A stretch of DNA of 64,000 bases from Dehalococcoidia bacterium (lineage in GTDB: Bacteria; Chloroflexota; Dehalococcoidia; Lucifugimonadales; Lucifugimonadaceae): the NCBI GenBank assembly GCA_026421185.1, contig JAPKCH010000002.1:39977-103976 (forward strand). The letters run 5' to 3'. The first letter of the stretch is position 1. Every line of letters begins with the position of its first letter. Below are positions 43,917 to 53,231 of the stretch, piece after piece. The notes below the pieces were generated by a model. That model ran no database searches and was not told where the DNA came from. It saw only the letters and a program-made list of their open reading frames with translations. The position numbers and the translations under genes were made by a program.

Positions 43917-45122
43917 ATGTCTGCACCAATCATCCTGCCTCAGTGGGGCATGGGGATGAACGATGGCGAAGTGATCAAGTGGCTCAAGGCTGTCGGGGAT
44001 CCGGTCGCTAAAGGCGATCAACTTGTCGAGATCGAATCGTCCAAAGTAAACGCTGAAGTCGAAGCAACTGGCGATGGTACCCTGGGGCGAATCGACGTTG
44101 AAGAAGGTCGAGTAGTCGACGTAGGAACTGTTCTTGGCTATCTACTAGAATCTGGAGACTCGGAATCTGATCTTCCAGCAGCTGCTCAGGCTGCCGCACC
44201 CATAGCCACCGTTCAGCCTGTGGTTGCCGTTAGGCCTGCTGCCGCAACGCCAAAGGGCGGCAAACAGATTGTTACGCCACGAGCACGACGACTCGCCAAA
44301 CAGATGGGTGTTGATCTTGCTGGTATCGCAGGAACTGGCCCTAGCGGTCGAGTTACTGAAGATGACGTGGAGGCAGCTTCCTCTGCTCCAACTGCTGGTT
44401 CCGCAGCTCCTGCTCCTCTCCCAGTGTCGGTCGTTCCTGTGAAGGAAGTAGTCAAACTCTCTGGATTACGTGGAACTATCGCTCGACGAATGACCGAGAG
44501 CGCAGTAATTCCAAGCGTGACTCTTTCGACTACTGCCGATGTTACCGATGCAGTCGCATTACAGCGGGAATTGGTTGGAGAGTGGCGAGAGCACAAGATC
44601 CGTCCTCAATATCAGGATTTGGTGATCGCAGCCGTTGCTCGTGCTTTGAAAGATATGCCAATCGCAAACTCTCATCTCATTGGAGATGAAGTTCGTATTC
44701 TCGACGAAGTGAACGTTGGTATCGCCATGGCGATACCTGAAGGCCTGTTGGTCCCAGTAATTAAGAACGCTGATCAGAAGTCGCTACTCGAGATCGCACT
44801 GGAAGTTCGTGACCTTGCCAAAAAGGCGAAGTCGAACTCACTTTCTATCGATGAAATGACGAACAGCACGTTCTCAATCACTAATTTGAGTTCGTACAGT
44901 ATCAACACGTTTGATCCTTTGTTGAACCCGCCAGAAATTGGAATCTTGGGTGTTGGAACTGTTGGGGAACAGCCTGCTGTTGTTGATGGTGAAGTCGCTA
45001 TCCGTTCAATCGCAAACTTAAACCTTGCATTCGACCACCGGGCGTGGGACGGTGCTCCGGCTGCTGAGTTCGTTCGTTCAATCGCTAAACTACTTAGCGA
45101 TCCAAGCTGGATGAGGGCGTAA
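43917..45122 (+). CDS. acoC: Dihydrolipoamide acyltransferase E2
   Basis: The E2 core of a 2-oxoacid or acetoin dehydrogenase complex. The 401-residue product has a lipoyl domain with the modified Lys43 in EIESSKVNAEVEA, an Ala/Pro-rich linker, a peripheral subunit-binding domain (TPRARRLAKQMGVDLAGIAG...GRVTEDDV) and the catalytic domain ending with FDHRAWDGAPAAEF (the DHRxxDG active-site His). ATG 43917 gives the usual lipoyl-domain start; the frame opens 24 codons earlier. It partners with E1 at 39378-41414 and probably with E3, whose end opens the window. Confidence 0.9.
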   Translation: MSAPIILPQWGMGMNDGEVIKWLKAVGDPVAKGDQLVEIESSKVNAEVEATGDGTLGRIDVEEGRVVDVGTVLGYLLESGDSESDLPAAAQAAAPIATVQPVVAVRPAAATPKGGKQIVTPRARRLAKQMGVDLAGIAGTGPSGRVTEDDVEAASSAPTAGSAAPAPLPVSVVPVKEVVKLSGLRGTIARRMTESAVIPSVTLSTTADVTDAVALQRELVGEWREHKIRPQYQDLVIAAVARALKDMPIANSHLIGDEVRILDEVNVGIAMAIPEGLLVPVIKNADQKSLLEIALEVRDLAKKAKSNSLSIDEMTNSTFSITNLSSYSINTFDPLLNPPEIGILGVGTVGEQPAVVDGEVAIRSIANLNLAFDHRAWDGAPAAEFVRSIAKLLSDPSWMRA

Positions 45123-45167
45123 GCGTCGAAACATGGCAATGTCATTGGCTTCTGGGAGATTGGTTAA

Positions 45168-46145
45168 TTGAGTACCGTCGGAATAGTCGCGAATCCGGCG
45201 GCAGGTAAAGATATTCGTCGACTCGTAGCCCACGGACGCGTAGTTTCGAATCAGGAAAAGGCGAACATTCTTCGACGAGTGTTCGCCGGAGTTGTTTCGA
45301 CAGGCGCTAATCGGATTCTGGTTATGCCAGATCATTCAGGATTGGCTCGCCCTGCTGCTGCCGACGTCGAGGGCAAGATCAAGATCGAATACGTGGATAT
45401 GGCTGTTGCCGATCATCAGGGAGCATCTACCAACGCTGCGAGAGCGATGAGAGAACAGGGCGCTGACTGCATTGTGACTCTCGGTGGTGACGGTACGAAC
45501 CGGGTGGTTGCGAAGGGTGCCGGCGAAGTTCCTCTTGTGCCTATTTCAACCGGCACGAACAACGTGTTCCCTGCGAATACCGAAGGTACTCTCGCTGGAA
45601 TTGCTGCTGGCGCTGTGGCTACTGGAGTCTTGACGCGTGATGAAGCGTGCCGACGTTCCAAACGCATAGATATTTACGTGAATGGCGAACGCCGAGACGA
45701 TGCCCTGGTGGACGCTGCCGTTTCGACTCAAATGTTCGTTGGCGCTCGTGCTGTTTGGGATACCAAATCGTTGCACTCGATGTTTCTCACTAGGGCTGAA
45801 CCGGCAAGCATTGGTCTTTCGTCCATCGGGTCGAGGATCATGCCAATTGCGATTGATGATGAGCATGGTTTGTACATCAGATTCACAGGCGAACCTGGAC
45901 CGAATGCGATGAGTGTTCGTGCGCCAATTGGGCCGGGAATGATTTCCGATGTTGATATTCAGGATTGGAAAATTATGATGCCGGGCGACAAGATCGATAT
46001 CGATCTGAAGCCGGGGACGGTCGCTCTCGACGGTGAGCGTGAAGTTGAGTTGCTGCCTGACACCAAGGTCTATGCGGCGTTGGCCATGGACGGTCCGTGG
46101 GTCGTTGATGTTCCAAAAGCGATGATGCTTATGGCGACTCGATAG
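45168..46145 (+). CDS. acoX: ATP-NAD kinase-like protein, AcoX type
   Basis: A 325-residue member of the NAD kinase-like family that accompanies acetoin dehydrogenase genes. It has VGIVANPAAGKDIRRLVAHG, CIVTLGGDGTNRVVAKG with the GGDG kinase motif, and VPISTGTNNVFP. The C-terminal half (PDTKVYAALAMDGPWVVDV) also matches AcoX. The role of AcoX in acetoin use is not settled. TTG 45168 is the start, 45 bases after E2, so they are one unit. Confidence 0.85.
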   Translation: MSTVGIVANPAAGKDIRRLVAHGRVVSNQEKANILRRVFAGVVSTGANRILVMPDHSGLARPAAADVEGKIKIEYVDMAVADHQGASTNAARAMREQGADCIVTLGGDGTNRVVAKGAGEVPLVPISTGTNNVFPANTEGTLAGIAAGAVATGVLTRDEACRRSKRIDIYVNGERRDDALVDAAVSTQMFVGARAVWDTKSLHSMFLTRAEPASIGLSSIGSRIMPIAIDDEHGLYIRFTGEPGPNAMSVRAPIGPGMISDVDIQDWKIMMPGDKIDIDLKPGTVALDGEREVELLPDTKVYAALAMDGPWVVDVPKAMMLMATR

Positions 46146-46188
46146 AGCTCTTCAGCCTATTCATATTCACTTACGAAGGTCATAAACA

Positions 46189-46332
46189 ATGGCATCTGAA
46201 GGCCTGAATGTTGCCTCGATTGGGTCGATGCAGAAGGCGAGTTTTTCGCGTTTATGGATGTCGAGATGGTTCGGGCGAAGGCATAATGCGCCGCGTCTCA
46301 CTGTGACTTCAACCCAGCTACAGATTAATTAA
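46189..46332 (+). CDS. Possible very small basic protein
   Basis: A 47-codon frame between acoX and the FtsX-like gene, with GAAGG 9-10 bases before its ATG. It reads MASEGLNVASIGSMQKASFS and then a Trp/Arg-rich part (RLWMSRWFGRRHNAPR). It could be a short amphipathic peptide or noise in a 207-bp gap. Confidence 0.3.
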   Translation: MASEGLNVASIGSMQKASFSRLWMSRWFGRRHNAPRLTVTSTQLQIN

Positions 46333-46352
46333 TAGATTGGACGTAACTCGGA

Positions 46353-49300
46353 TTGATTCTTGTTCGTAGACGATTTCGTTCAAACCTGACTCAGGCGCTT
46401 GCACTAGCAATTAGCGTTCTGCTGACGTCGGCGATACTCGCTGGAACCCCGATGTATCTAAATACCATCGAATCGCTGGGTTTGAGATCGATTCTAGTCA
46501 CTCTTTCGCCGTCGAATCGTAATTTGCTGATTTCTGTCGATAATTTTCCACTGACGAGTCGGTCGAATACAGAAGCATCAGAACGAGTTGATATAACGCT
46601 AGGCGAACTCGACGATCTGGCAGTGAACGTTGCTCAGGAATCTCATTCACGCCTTCACTACTGGGCGTTTCAGCCTGACGAGATCATTCCGGGTCGATCA
46701 TCCGATAGCGCAGTGCTTCAACGATTCGAGGGTTTTCCTGATCATGTTCAGTTCGTAGAAGGCCGTGCGCCTATTTCGACTACAAGTACGGAATCGGGCG
46801 TAACTACTGGCGAAACTGCCGTACCGTTCGAACGTGCTGAGGTTTTAGGAGTGAACATTGGCGACGATATTTGGTTGGCGGCAACCTCGACAGATCCGCC
46901 TTATTTGAAGCTTCGAGTGGTGGGTCGATTTACTCCAAATGATCTCAGGGACGAGTTCTGGTTCGATCTTGGGCGCGAAGCCACAGTTCCGCCTGCTGCT
47001 TCATTTGTCGCTCGGCACCCGCTTCCGTTGTTTCTGAGAGGCGACAGCCTGTTTGACCTGCTTACGGGCGGCCCGGCATCTATCGGAATAAGTAAATGGC
47101 TTGTGCAGCTCGACCAAGATGCGATCAACGATCACGGACCTGCTTCTGTTGAGCACCAGATCGAATCTGCAGCTGGACTACTGCGATCTGAATTCCCTGA
47201 AGCGAAATTAATTTCGGCTCTTGAAAATCGATTCAAGGCACTTCGAGAAGAGATAGTTTTTGCTCGTATTCCTGTGCTGATGATGGGCGCTGTAGTTCTG
47301 ATGCTTACAGTGTTCTTGTCGGTAGTTTCGGCAGGATCGTTTGTCTCGCGTACACGGGTCGATACGGGTCGATTGCGTGCTCGCGGGTTTAGTCGACGGC
47401 GAATAGCCGCGACTCGATTGCTGGAAACTGTCCCGATAGTTCTTGTCCCTGCTTTATTTGGCCCGCTTATCGCGTATGCGGTCATATCTGGGTTTGATTT
47501 CATACCTGAATACGAATTGGCTAGTTACGGCTTGGGCTTGCCGGTTCGAATCGTGTGGCAGGCATTTGCTGCGGCATTGGCTGGCGGTGTTTTACTGCTT
47601 GGCTACATGCAGTTGGTTACGTACTCGGCGAACGCGCGCGAAATAGATTCCGAACGCCTGACGTCGGAATATGTAGAGGAAATGCCCTTTTTCCAACGTC
47701 ACTATTTGGATCTGGTATTTATGATTTTCGGAGGAGTAGTTCTTTGGGATCTGACGACTGAAGAATCGGTGGTGTCCGACAAGTCTGGCGAGTTGGCTGA
47801 TGTTGGGCAGCTACTTGTGTTCGCTCCAGCGATATTCGTTGGCGTTGTAATCGTTGCTTCACTTCGAATTCTGCCTGAATTGGCGAAGCTGGCTTCGGCT
47901 GGCTTTTCAAGGCGAGGACCTGTTTGGGTGCACCTGACTGTGACGATGATTTCGCGGTTGCGGAATACGTATGCGTGGCCAATCGCTATTGTCGGCATTG
48001 CAACGGGATCGATCGTGCTTTCTGCGACCGTATCCTCATCGTTGGAGCGTAGTGCAGTCGATCAGGCTGGTTATGAAGTCGGTGCCGACTTGCGCGCCCT
48101 CCCTGTCGATTTCAATAGTGGGACGAGGACCAATGTTTTATCGAGTGTTCGAGATATCGATGGCGTTTCTGGGGCCTCGATTGGATTGCGAACGATCGGT
48201 AGTTTGCGAGATGGTGGGGACGGTGCGCCGTTTGAGTTCCTCGCTATAGAGCCAGTTGAGTTCGCAAAAATTGGCATTTATCGTGACGATTATTCCAAAG
48301 TGTCACTTGATGAACTGTTGTTAGAAATGGACGGTTGGAACGGAAACGAAGAAAAACTTTCGCCGCTACGACTGATCGACAATCCTCCACAGATTGGCAT
48401 AAGGATGAAGGCGAGTTCTTCTCAAGAATCCGTTCGAGCTAGTTTGCGATTGACGGATGCTGTTGGACGTTCGTGGTCGGTGGATTTGGGTCCGGTAACT
48501 TCGACGGATTGGGAGGTTCGAACCGGCGATGTTCCAGCATCAGCGGTTCGACCGCTAGATGTCGTTGGTGTTGCATTTTTTGAGCAGGCGAACGACGAGA
48601 TAGGGACGCCGCTTACTGTCTATATCGATGATCTTCAATCTAGTAAAACGACCAGAGACGATGAGGTTACTGACACCTCTATTTCGGTACTGGAATCGTT
48701 TGATAATTTCGAGTCTTGGCGTCCGCTTGCGTCCGTAAAGGGCATCGATACCGAAGTGAGCGGGTTCCAGTACGAGCGTGGCCGGAAAGTCGATAGTGCG
48801 CTTCGAATTGACCTAGGCGTCGGTACAAATCGAGGCGTTCGTGGTGTTATTTATTCGAACACCGATTCAGCGCCAGTTTTGCTAAGCACTGATGCGCTTA
48901 TTGGGAATGGTTTATCGGTTGGCGATCAAACGGTGATTCACGTTTTTGAGCAGTCGGTTCCCGTTCATATTGTTGGTGAAATCAAGTACTTTCCAACGAT
49001 GAAACCTTCTGAATATGGCTTCGTTATTGCGGATGCGGCACCGCTTTGGGCTTACCTATCGATGAGCAGCTTTAACTCGGCAGGGTTCTCAGAGGAAATA
49101 TTCATCGGGCTAGATGATCCCGGCGATCAGAAAGTGATATCTAATCTTGCTGAGGAGATTGGTGGCATTCACGCGATGATTGACCGAAGTGACCTGCAAG
49201 ACTCTTCACTGGTAACTCCACTGGCAATTGCAGGTTGGCGTGGGGCTGCAATTGTGACTTCGGTGTTAGCTGTCGTGGTCGGTTTACTTGGGTTATTGAC

Positions 49301-49655
49301 GTTTGGGCTGATTCGACCGTCTGGTGATCGCCACAAGATTGCAGTTCTGGGCGCTCTGGGAGTTCAGAAAGGTACCCTGTTGCTGGTTGGAATCGTAGAG
49401 ATGGCGATAGTGGTCGTGGTTGGTGTTTCGGCCGGTCTTGCAGCAGGGATTTTCATGGCTAGATTGGCAGTTGATACGACAACGCAGACCGTTTCATCTC
49501 AACAAGTAGTGCCGCCCATTCAGTTTTCAACTGAATGGGGATACTTAGCAGCTTTGGTCCTAGGCTTCGCTCTGGTTGCAATATCGCTAACAGTTCGAGA
49601 CCTAATTGCGTTCAGGCGAATGAATCTCGCTTCATATACTTCTGAATCCAGCTAA
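46353..49655 (+). CDS. Large FtsX-like ABC transporter permease
   Basis: A 1100-residue membrane protein with two FtsX/MacB-type permease units. A first helix near 12-32 (ALALAISVLLTSAILAGTP) is followed by a long extracytoplasmic part. Next come helices around 300-410 and 480-520 and another helix near 545-560 before a second long extracytoplasmic domain. The last helices lie around 965-1085 (VLAVVVGLLGLLTFGLI; MAIVVVVGVSAGLAAGIFM). Such permeases move lipids or lipoproteins or transmit signals, driven by a separate ATPase; none is encoded nearby. The start is TTG 46353. Confidence 0.85.
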   Translation: MILVRRRFRSNLTQALALAISVLLTSAILAGTPMYLNTIESLGLRSILVTLSPSNRNLLISVDNFPLTSRSNTEASERVDITLGELDDLAVNVAQESHSRLHYWAFQPDEIIPGRSSDSAVLQRFEGFPDHVQFVEGRAPISTTSTESGVTTGETAVPFERAEVLGVNIGDDIWLAATSTDPPYLKLRVVGRFTPNDLRDEFWFDLGREATVPPAASFVARHPLPLFLRGDSLFDLLTGGPASIGISKWLVQLDQDAINDHGPASVEHQIESAAGLLRSEFPEAKLISALENRFKALREEIVFARIPVLMMGAVVLMLTVFLSVVSAGSFVSRTRVDTGRLRARGFSRRRIAATRLLETVPIVLVPALFGPLIAYAVISGFDFIPEYELASYGLGLPVRIVWQAFAAALAGGVLLLGYMQLVTYSANAREIDSERLTSEYVEEMPFFQRHYLDLVFMIFGGVVLWDLTTEESVVSDKSGELADVGQLLVFAPAIFVGVVIVASLRILPELAKLASAGFSRRGPVWVHLTVTMISRLRNTYAWPIAIVGIATGSIVLSATVSSSLERSAVDQAGYEVGADLRALPVDFNSGTRTNVLSSVRDIDGVSGASIGLRTIGSLRDGGDGAPFEFLAIEPVEFAKIGIYRDDYSKVSLDELLLEMDGWNGNEEKLSPLRLIDNPPQIGIRMKASSSQESVRASLRLTDAVGRSWSVDLGPVTSTDWEVRTGDVPASAVRPLDVVGVAFFEQANDEIGTPLTVYIDDLQSSKTTRDDEVTDTSISVLESFDNFESWRPLASVKGIDTEVSGFQYERGRKVDSALRIDLGVGTNRGVRGVIYSNTDSAPVLLSTDALIGNGLSVGDQTVIHVFEQSVPVHIVGEIKYFPTMKPSEYGFVIADAAPLWAYLSMSSFNSAGFSEEIFIGLDDPGDQKVISNLAEEIGGIHAMIDRSDLQDSSLVTPLAIAGWRGAAIVTSVLAVVVGLLGLLTFGLIRPSGDRHKIAVLGALGVQKGTLLLVGIVEMAIVVVVGVSAGLAAGIFMARLAVDTTTQTVSSQQVVPPIQFSTEWGYLAALVLGFALVAISLTVRDLIAFRRMNLASYTSESS

Positions 49656-49696
49656 CAAGTGCAATCAACTAGAAGGCAGATATCTAGGGCCGGCAA

Positions 49697-49996
49697 CTAG
49701 CTGGTGATCGAGAAGATTTCCGTGTTGTGGGTTTCGGCTAACAGCGGGTAAATTTGATCGAAAATCGAAGTGATCCCCGGTGTCTTTCGAACTGCGCTTC
49801 GAGAAGCTTCGTAGTCGGTAATTGAACCCCAGAGCTGCTCAGTTTGGAGCATGCCGTGCGATCCGTGCCACCCCTTGTAAACCGTTGGCTTCTTGTATCC
49901 GGCGGCCTCCATTGCAGCACTCGCTTCGTGAACCAAAGCAGCCAACTTACCGCCGGTTCCGGGTTTTGGGAGGTATGTGCGTCGTACTGCAATCAT
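49697..49996 (-). CDS. Small hypothetical protein, dimeric alpha/beta-barrel type
   Basis: A 99-residue protein of the size and pattern of dimeric ferredoxin-like barrels (NIPSNAP/EthD/antibiotic monooxygenase-like): a strand RRTYLPKPGTGG, helix LAALVHEASAAMEAAGY, strand TVYKGWHGSHGMLQTEQLWG and helix DYEASRSAVRKTPGITSIFDQIYPLL. The family assignment is by shape only. It is 38 bases after the FAD oxidoreductase gene on the same strand, so they may be co-expressed. Confidence 0.7.
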   Translation of the reverse strand: MIAVRRTYLPKPGTGGKLAALVHEASAAMEAAGYKKPTVYKGWHGSHGMLQTEQLWGSITDYEASRSAVRKTPGITSIFDQIYPLLAETHNTEIFSITS

Positions 49997-50033
49997 TGAG
50001 ATGTTTTCCTAATAAACCGATAAGAAGCTAGCT

Positions 50034-51182
50034 TTAAATCTTGAAGTTGCGCCAGTCTCGTTCGAAACGATCTTTGCTCTTCATTCCAGAGACCGAAGGT
50101 TCGCTCAAAACTGTTTGAGGACCGCCTTTAGCAAGAAATTCTCCACCGACGGTAGCTGACGTGCCTGCTGAGTAAGCCATGAAGCAGAATCCGACGCCAT
50201 CGTAGGCTTCAGGTGCGTCGGTTTCATTAACTCGGCTAGCGATTACTTTGCCAACTTTAGTGCCCTGACCAGCGGCAAATACTCCAGCTTTCGGAATCGC
50301 AAAATCTCCGGAAGGCACAACATTTACATCGCCAATGGCGAATACGTTGGAAGTTGCTGTTTCAAGAGTTGCCTTGTTCACTGGAACCCAAGGCTTTCCG
50401 TTAGAAACTCCTGATGCTGCAACTATGTCGGGTATTTTGTGGACTGGCACTGTAGCGATGATGTCGGCAGTGGTTGAAGAACCGTCTGAGAAAGATGCTT
50501 CTCGTCCGTTCATCGAAACTTCCGTGACGCCAGCGCCTGTGACCAGTTCAATTCCGCGCTGATCGAGAGCGTTTCGTACTCGCATCGATGCTTCTTTTCC
50601 TGCGACGCCGAGTGGGCCGAGTTCAGGAATATATACAGATATATCGAGGTCTTTTCGGATGCCTTTTTTACGCGCCCACCAGTTGATGATCATGGCGGTT
50701 TCGAGCGGGGCAGGTGGGCACTTGTACGGTGGCTTCGATGCGGCAAGCACGATTTTGCCCCGCTTGAGTCGGCTTAAGCGGCGTCGGAGACGTCGGGCAT
50801 AGTCGAAGTCGTAGAACGAGTAGGCGTCTTTGGCTCCGGGAACGGCATCCCAGTCGTAAGCAGCACCAAGTGCAATTACAAGGTAGTCGTAGTCGAGAGT
50901 TCCGGCGGAGGTTTCGACTTTCTGGCCTGTGGTATCGATCAAGTCGATATTCGCTTCGACGAATTTGATTCCGCGATTGGCGAGCCGGCCTAGCGAGCGT
51001 CCGGTTTTATCGGTGTTTCGTTCACCAACGATAAGCAGTGGGTTCATCCCGCACATGTGCGTAACCCTATTCCTATCGACGATTGTTATTTCGTGGGAAG
51101 CGTCGAGATCTGCACGTGCGCTGATCGCAGCTTGTACGCCTCCGAAACCACCACCAAGAACGAGAACTTTGCTACCGCCCAT
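50034..51182 (-). CDS. FAD/NAD(P)-dependent oxidoreductase, SQR/NDH-2-like
   Basis: A 382-residue flavoprotein of the pyridine nucleotide-disulfide family. It has GGGFGGVQAAISAR (FAD-binding), YDYLVIALGAAYDW, IVLAASKPPYKCPPAPLETA and VFAIGDVNVVPSGDFAIPKAG (second FAD motif). The Cys in YKCPPAP and the one in THMCGMNP are placed as in sulfide:quinone oxidoreductase-like enzymes, so sulfide or another small reductant and quinone are possible partners. ATG 51182 is preferred because GGGGGAG precedes it; an upstream ATG seven codons earlier lacks one. No membrane segment is visible. Confidence 0.85.
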   Translation of the reverse strand: MGGSKVLVLGGGFGGVQAAISARADLDASHEITIVDRNRVTHMCGMNPLLIVGERNTDKTGRSLGRLANRGIKFVEANIDLIDTTGQKVETSAGTLDYDYLVIALGAAYDWDAVPGAKDAYSFYDFDYARRLRRRLSRLKRGKIVLAASKPPYKCPPAPLETAMIINWWARKKGIRKDLDISVYIPELGPLGVAGKEASMRVRNALDQRGIELVTGAGVTEVSMNGREASFSDGSSTTADIIATVPVHKIPDIVAASGVSNGKPWVPVNKATLETATSNVFAIGDVNVVPSGDFAIPKAGVFAAGQGTKVGKVIASRVNETDAPEAYDGVGFCFMAYSAGTSATVGGEFLAKGGPQTVLSEPSVSGMKSKDRFERDWRNFKI

Positions 51183-51361
51183 ATGTGTTTGCTCCCCCGA
51201 CATCGATAGGCAGCCGTGACTAAAAATCGACTGCGGGCGAAAGCTTACCGGTTTTTCTGGGGCGTCGGTGTTGCTTGTTACTGACCGGGAAGACTATTTG
51301 CGACTTGAAGTAGCCGTTCTTTGGAATCGCAGGCGGTATCGAACATGACTGAATTGCCTGT

Positions 51362-51678
51362 TTATCGTTGAATGACTTCAGGATCTATGAAGGCGATTTG
51401 AGTCCCGCCGTCGATCTATTGAACCACTACTTTGCATGGCAGTAAAAGCCCTGACCACCGTTCGGAATTGAGCACGTTGTTGGCAACATTTGGGTTACAA
51501 GCGCCGAGAATAATATATTTCGGACGATCAACATTAAGCTTCTTCTTGAGCGTTGCTTGCACATCGATTTCGATGAGAATCCCAAATCTTTAAGAGCCGC
51601 CGTTACAGCTTCGGTAGCCTTTTCGAATTCAAGGTTGATGCTTCGTGTAATGCCGTACCTGATAGTTGTTAGAGTCAT
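51362..51678 (-). pseudogene. DUF302 family protein, frameshifted remnant
   Basis: The N-terminal half in one frame (MTLTTIRYGITRSINLEFEK...AALKDLGF) continues in a second frame as IEIDVQATLKKKLNVDRPKY and ILGACNPNVANNVL, the hallmark of DUF302. It is interrupted by an in-frame TAG at 51416-51418 and ends with DGGTQIAFIDPEVIQR at TAA 51362-51364. One frameshift near 51590 and one nonsense codon make this a pseudogene. DUF302 is a small, often redox- or metal-linked domain of unknown function. Confidence 0.8.
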
Positions 51679-51890
51679 TTGACTACCTCGTGAAAGACTT
51701 TGCCGATGTGTTGTTGGAGTTCATATCGATGCATTCAAGATAGCCGTGAGGATATGTGGAATCTGTGATTCTCTGTGAAGAGGGCATGTAAGATTCGCCA
51801 AAGCTATTCAGCCGGCAGATCGAGTTTGGTGTTTTTTGGAAGCCGTACTCGCTGCGCATGATAATTAATACTCACGTCTAGGGAACTAAC

Positions 51891-53231
51891 TTGAGCACCC
51901 GATCTAGCAATCCGCCGTATTCAGTCGACTGGCAAGAGTCGTGCGACACGATGGTTGCTTTGGGCGTATCGACGAGTGGGGGAAACACTGTTTTCGCCAA
52001 AAATAGCGATCGACCAGCGAATGAAGCGCAACCGCTGATTCTTGTTCCGGCTGCCAGTCACTCGGGCGGCTTTTCAGGTACCCAATTTGTCGATGTTCCT
52101 CAAGTTGAGCACACCTACCGGCATGTGGGGTCGAAGCCGTACTGGTGCGCGGGCTACGAGCACGGCTTCAACGAGCATCAGGTTGTGATTGGGAACGAAG
52201 CACTGCCCTCACTGTTGCCTGAATCGAAAGAACTAAGGCTTGTTGGTATGGAAATACTTAGGCTTGGTCTCGAACGATCTAAAACGGCTGCAGAAGCCGT
52301 AGATGTAATCACAGGCTTGGTTTCTGAGTATGGACAGGGCAAGTTTTCGAACGATGCTGGAGTCCGAACCTACGACAATATATATCTAATTTCCGATCCA
52401 ACGTCCGCGTATGTAGTTGAGTGCGTCGGGTACGATTGGGCAGTGAAACAGGTATCGAGCGTCACTTCAATTTCAAATGTCGGACAAATTGGAAAAGATG
52501 CCGATCGTGTTTCACCGGGGTCCAAAGCGCAGGCGATTCGTAATGGTCTGTTTGAGATGGATTCCGGTGAGAGCTTCGCGTTCAATGCGTTTGCCGATCC
52601 TGCGAATTCAGCAAGCGGTCTAGTAAGACAGTGTCGTTCAGAGGCGATGTTAGCGGGCGGAGCAGGTCAACTCGATGTTCGAGCGATGATTAGTGTTCTT
52701 ACTGATCACTCTGATGGCGAAAATCCGGAAGAAGTACAGGTTGTAGATGTAGCTGGTGATGTTTCTATTTGTCTGCACCGAAGGTCCGGCGAAATGGGTG
52801 CTTCGACAGCTAGTTTGGTCGCTGATCTTTGCGAAACTGACGAGCGATTACCTATTTACTGGACCGGACTGTACTCGCCTTGCATGACAGTGTTTTTGCC
52901 GAATTTCATCGAGGGTGATTTGCCGAGTTCGCTTGGAATCGGTGAAGAATCGGAGAGCAGTGACAGCCCGTGGTGGGATTTCTATCGACTCACGCAGCAC
53001 GGTTTGGAGGCAGGAGCCGGTGCTCGTGCTGAGATTCGTGCAGAATTGAGCGTATTGCAGGATGATTTGTTCGACTTTGCGTACGACGTCGCAAAAGAGG
53101 CTCGACAGATAATCGCTACTGGGGACGAAGATGCTGCAAGCGGATTGCTGACGAAATACATGGCAGAAAACGCTCAGCGGGTCATTTCAAAAGTAAAATC
53201 GATGATTCCTGCTACTTCTACACTTGGATAA
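51891..53231 (+). CDS. C69-family (secernin-like) peptidase
   Basis: An N-terminal-nucleophile hydrolase of the C69/secernin type. In 446 residues: ESCDTMVALGVSTSGGNTVF near the N-terminus with the probable nucleophile Cys18, then FAKNSDRPANEAQPL, the secernin signature, and GYEHGFNEHQVVIGNEAL. The mid-region VRTYDNIYLISDPTSAYVVE also fits. Related enzymes cleave dipeptides. The start is TTG 51891. The stop overlaps the next gene (53224) by eight bases, so the two are coupled. Confidence 0.88.
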   Translation: MSTRSSNPPYSVDWQESCDTMVALGVSTSGGNTVFAKNSDRPANEAQPLILVPAASHSGGFSGTQFVDVPQVEHTYRHVGSKPYWCAGYEHGFNEHQVVIGNEALPSLLPESKELRLVGMEILRLGLERSKTAAEAVDVITGLVSEYGQGKFSNDAGVRTYDNIYLISDPTSAYVVECVGYDWAVKQVSSVTSISNVGQIGKDADRVSPGSKAQAIRNGLFEMDSGESFAFNAFADPANSASGLVRQCRSEAMLAGGAGQLDVRAMISVLTDHSDGENPEEVQVVDVAGDVSICLHRRSGEMGASTASLVADLCETDERLPIYWTGLYSPCMTVFLPNFIEGDLPSSLGIGEESESSDSPWWDFYRLTQHGLEAGAGARAEIRAELSVLQDDLFDFAYDVAKEARQIIATGDEDAASGLLTKYMAENAQRVISKVKSMIPATSTLG

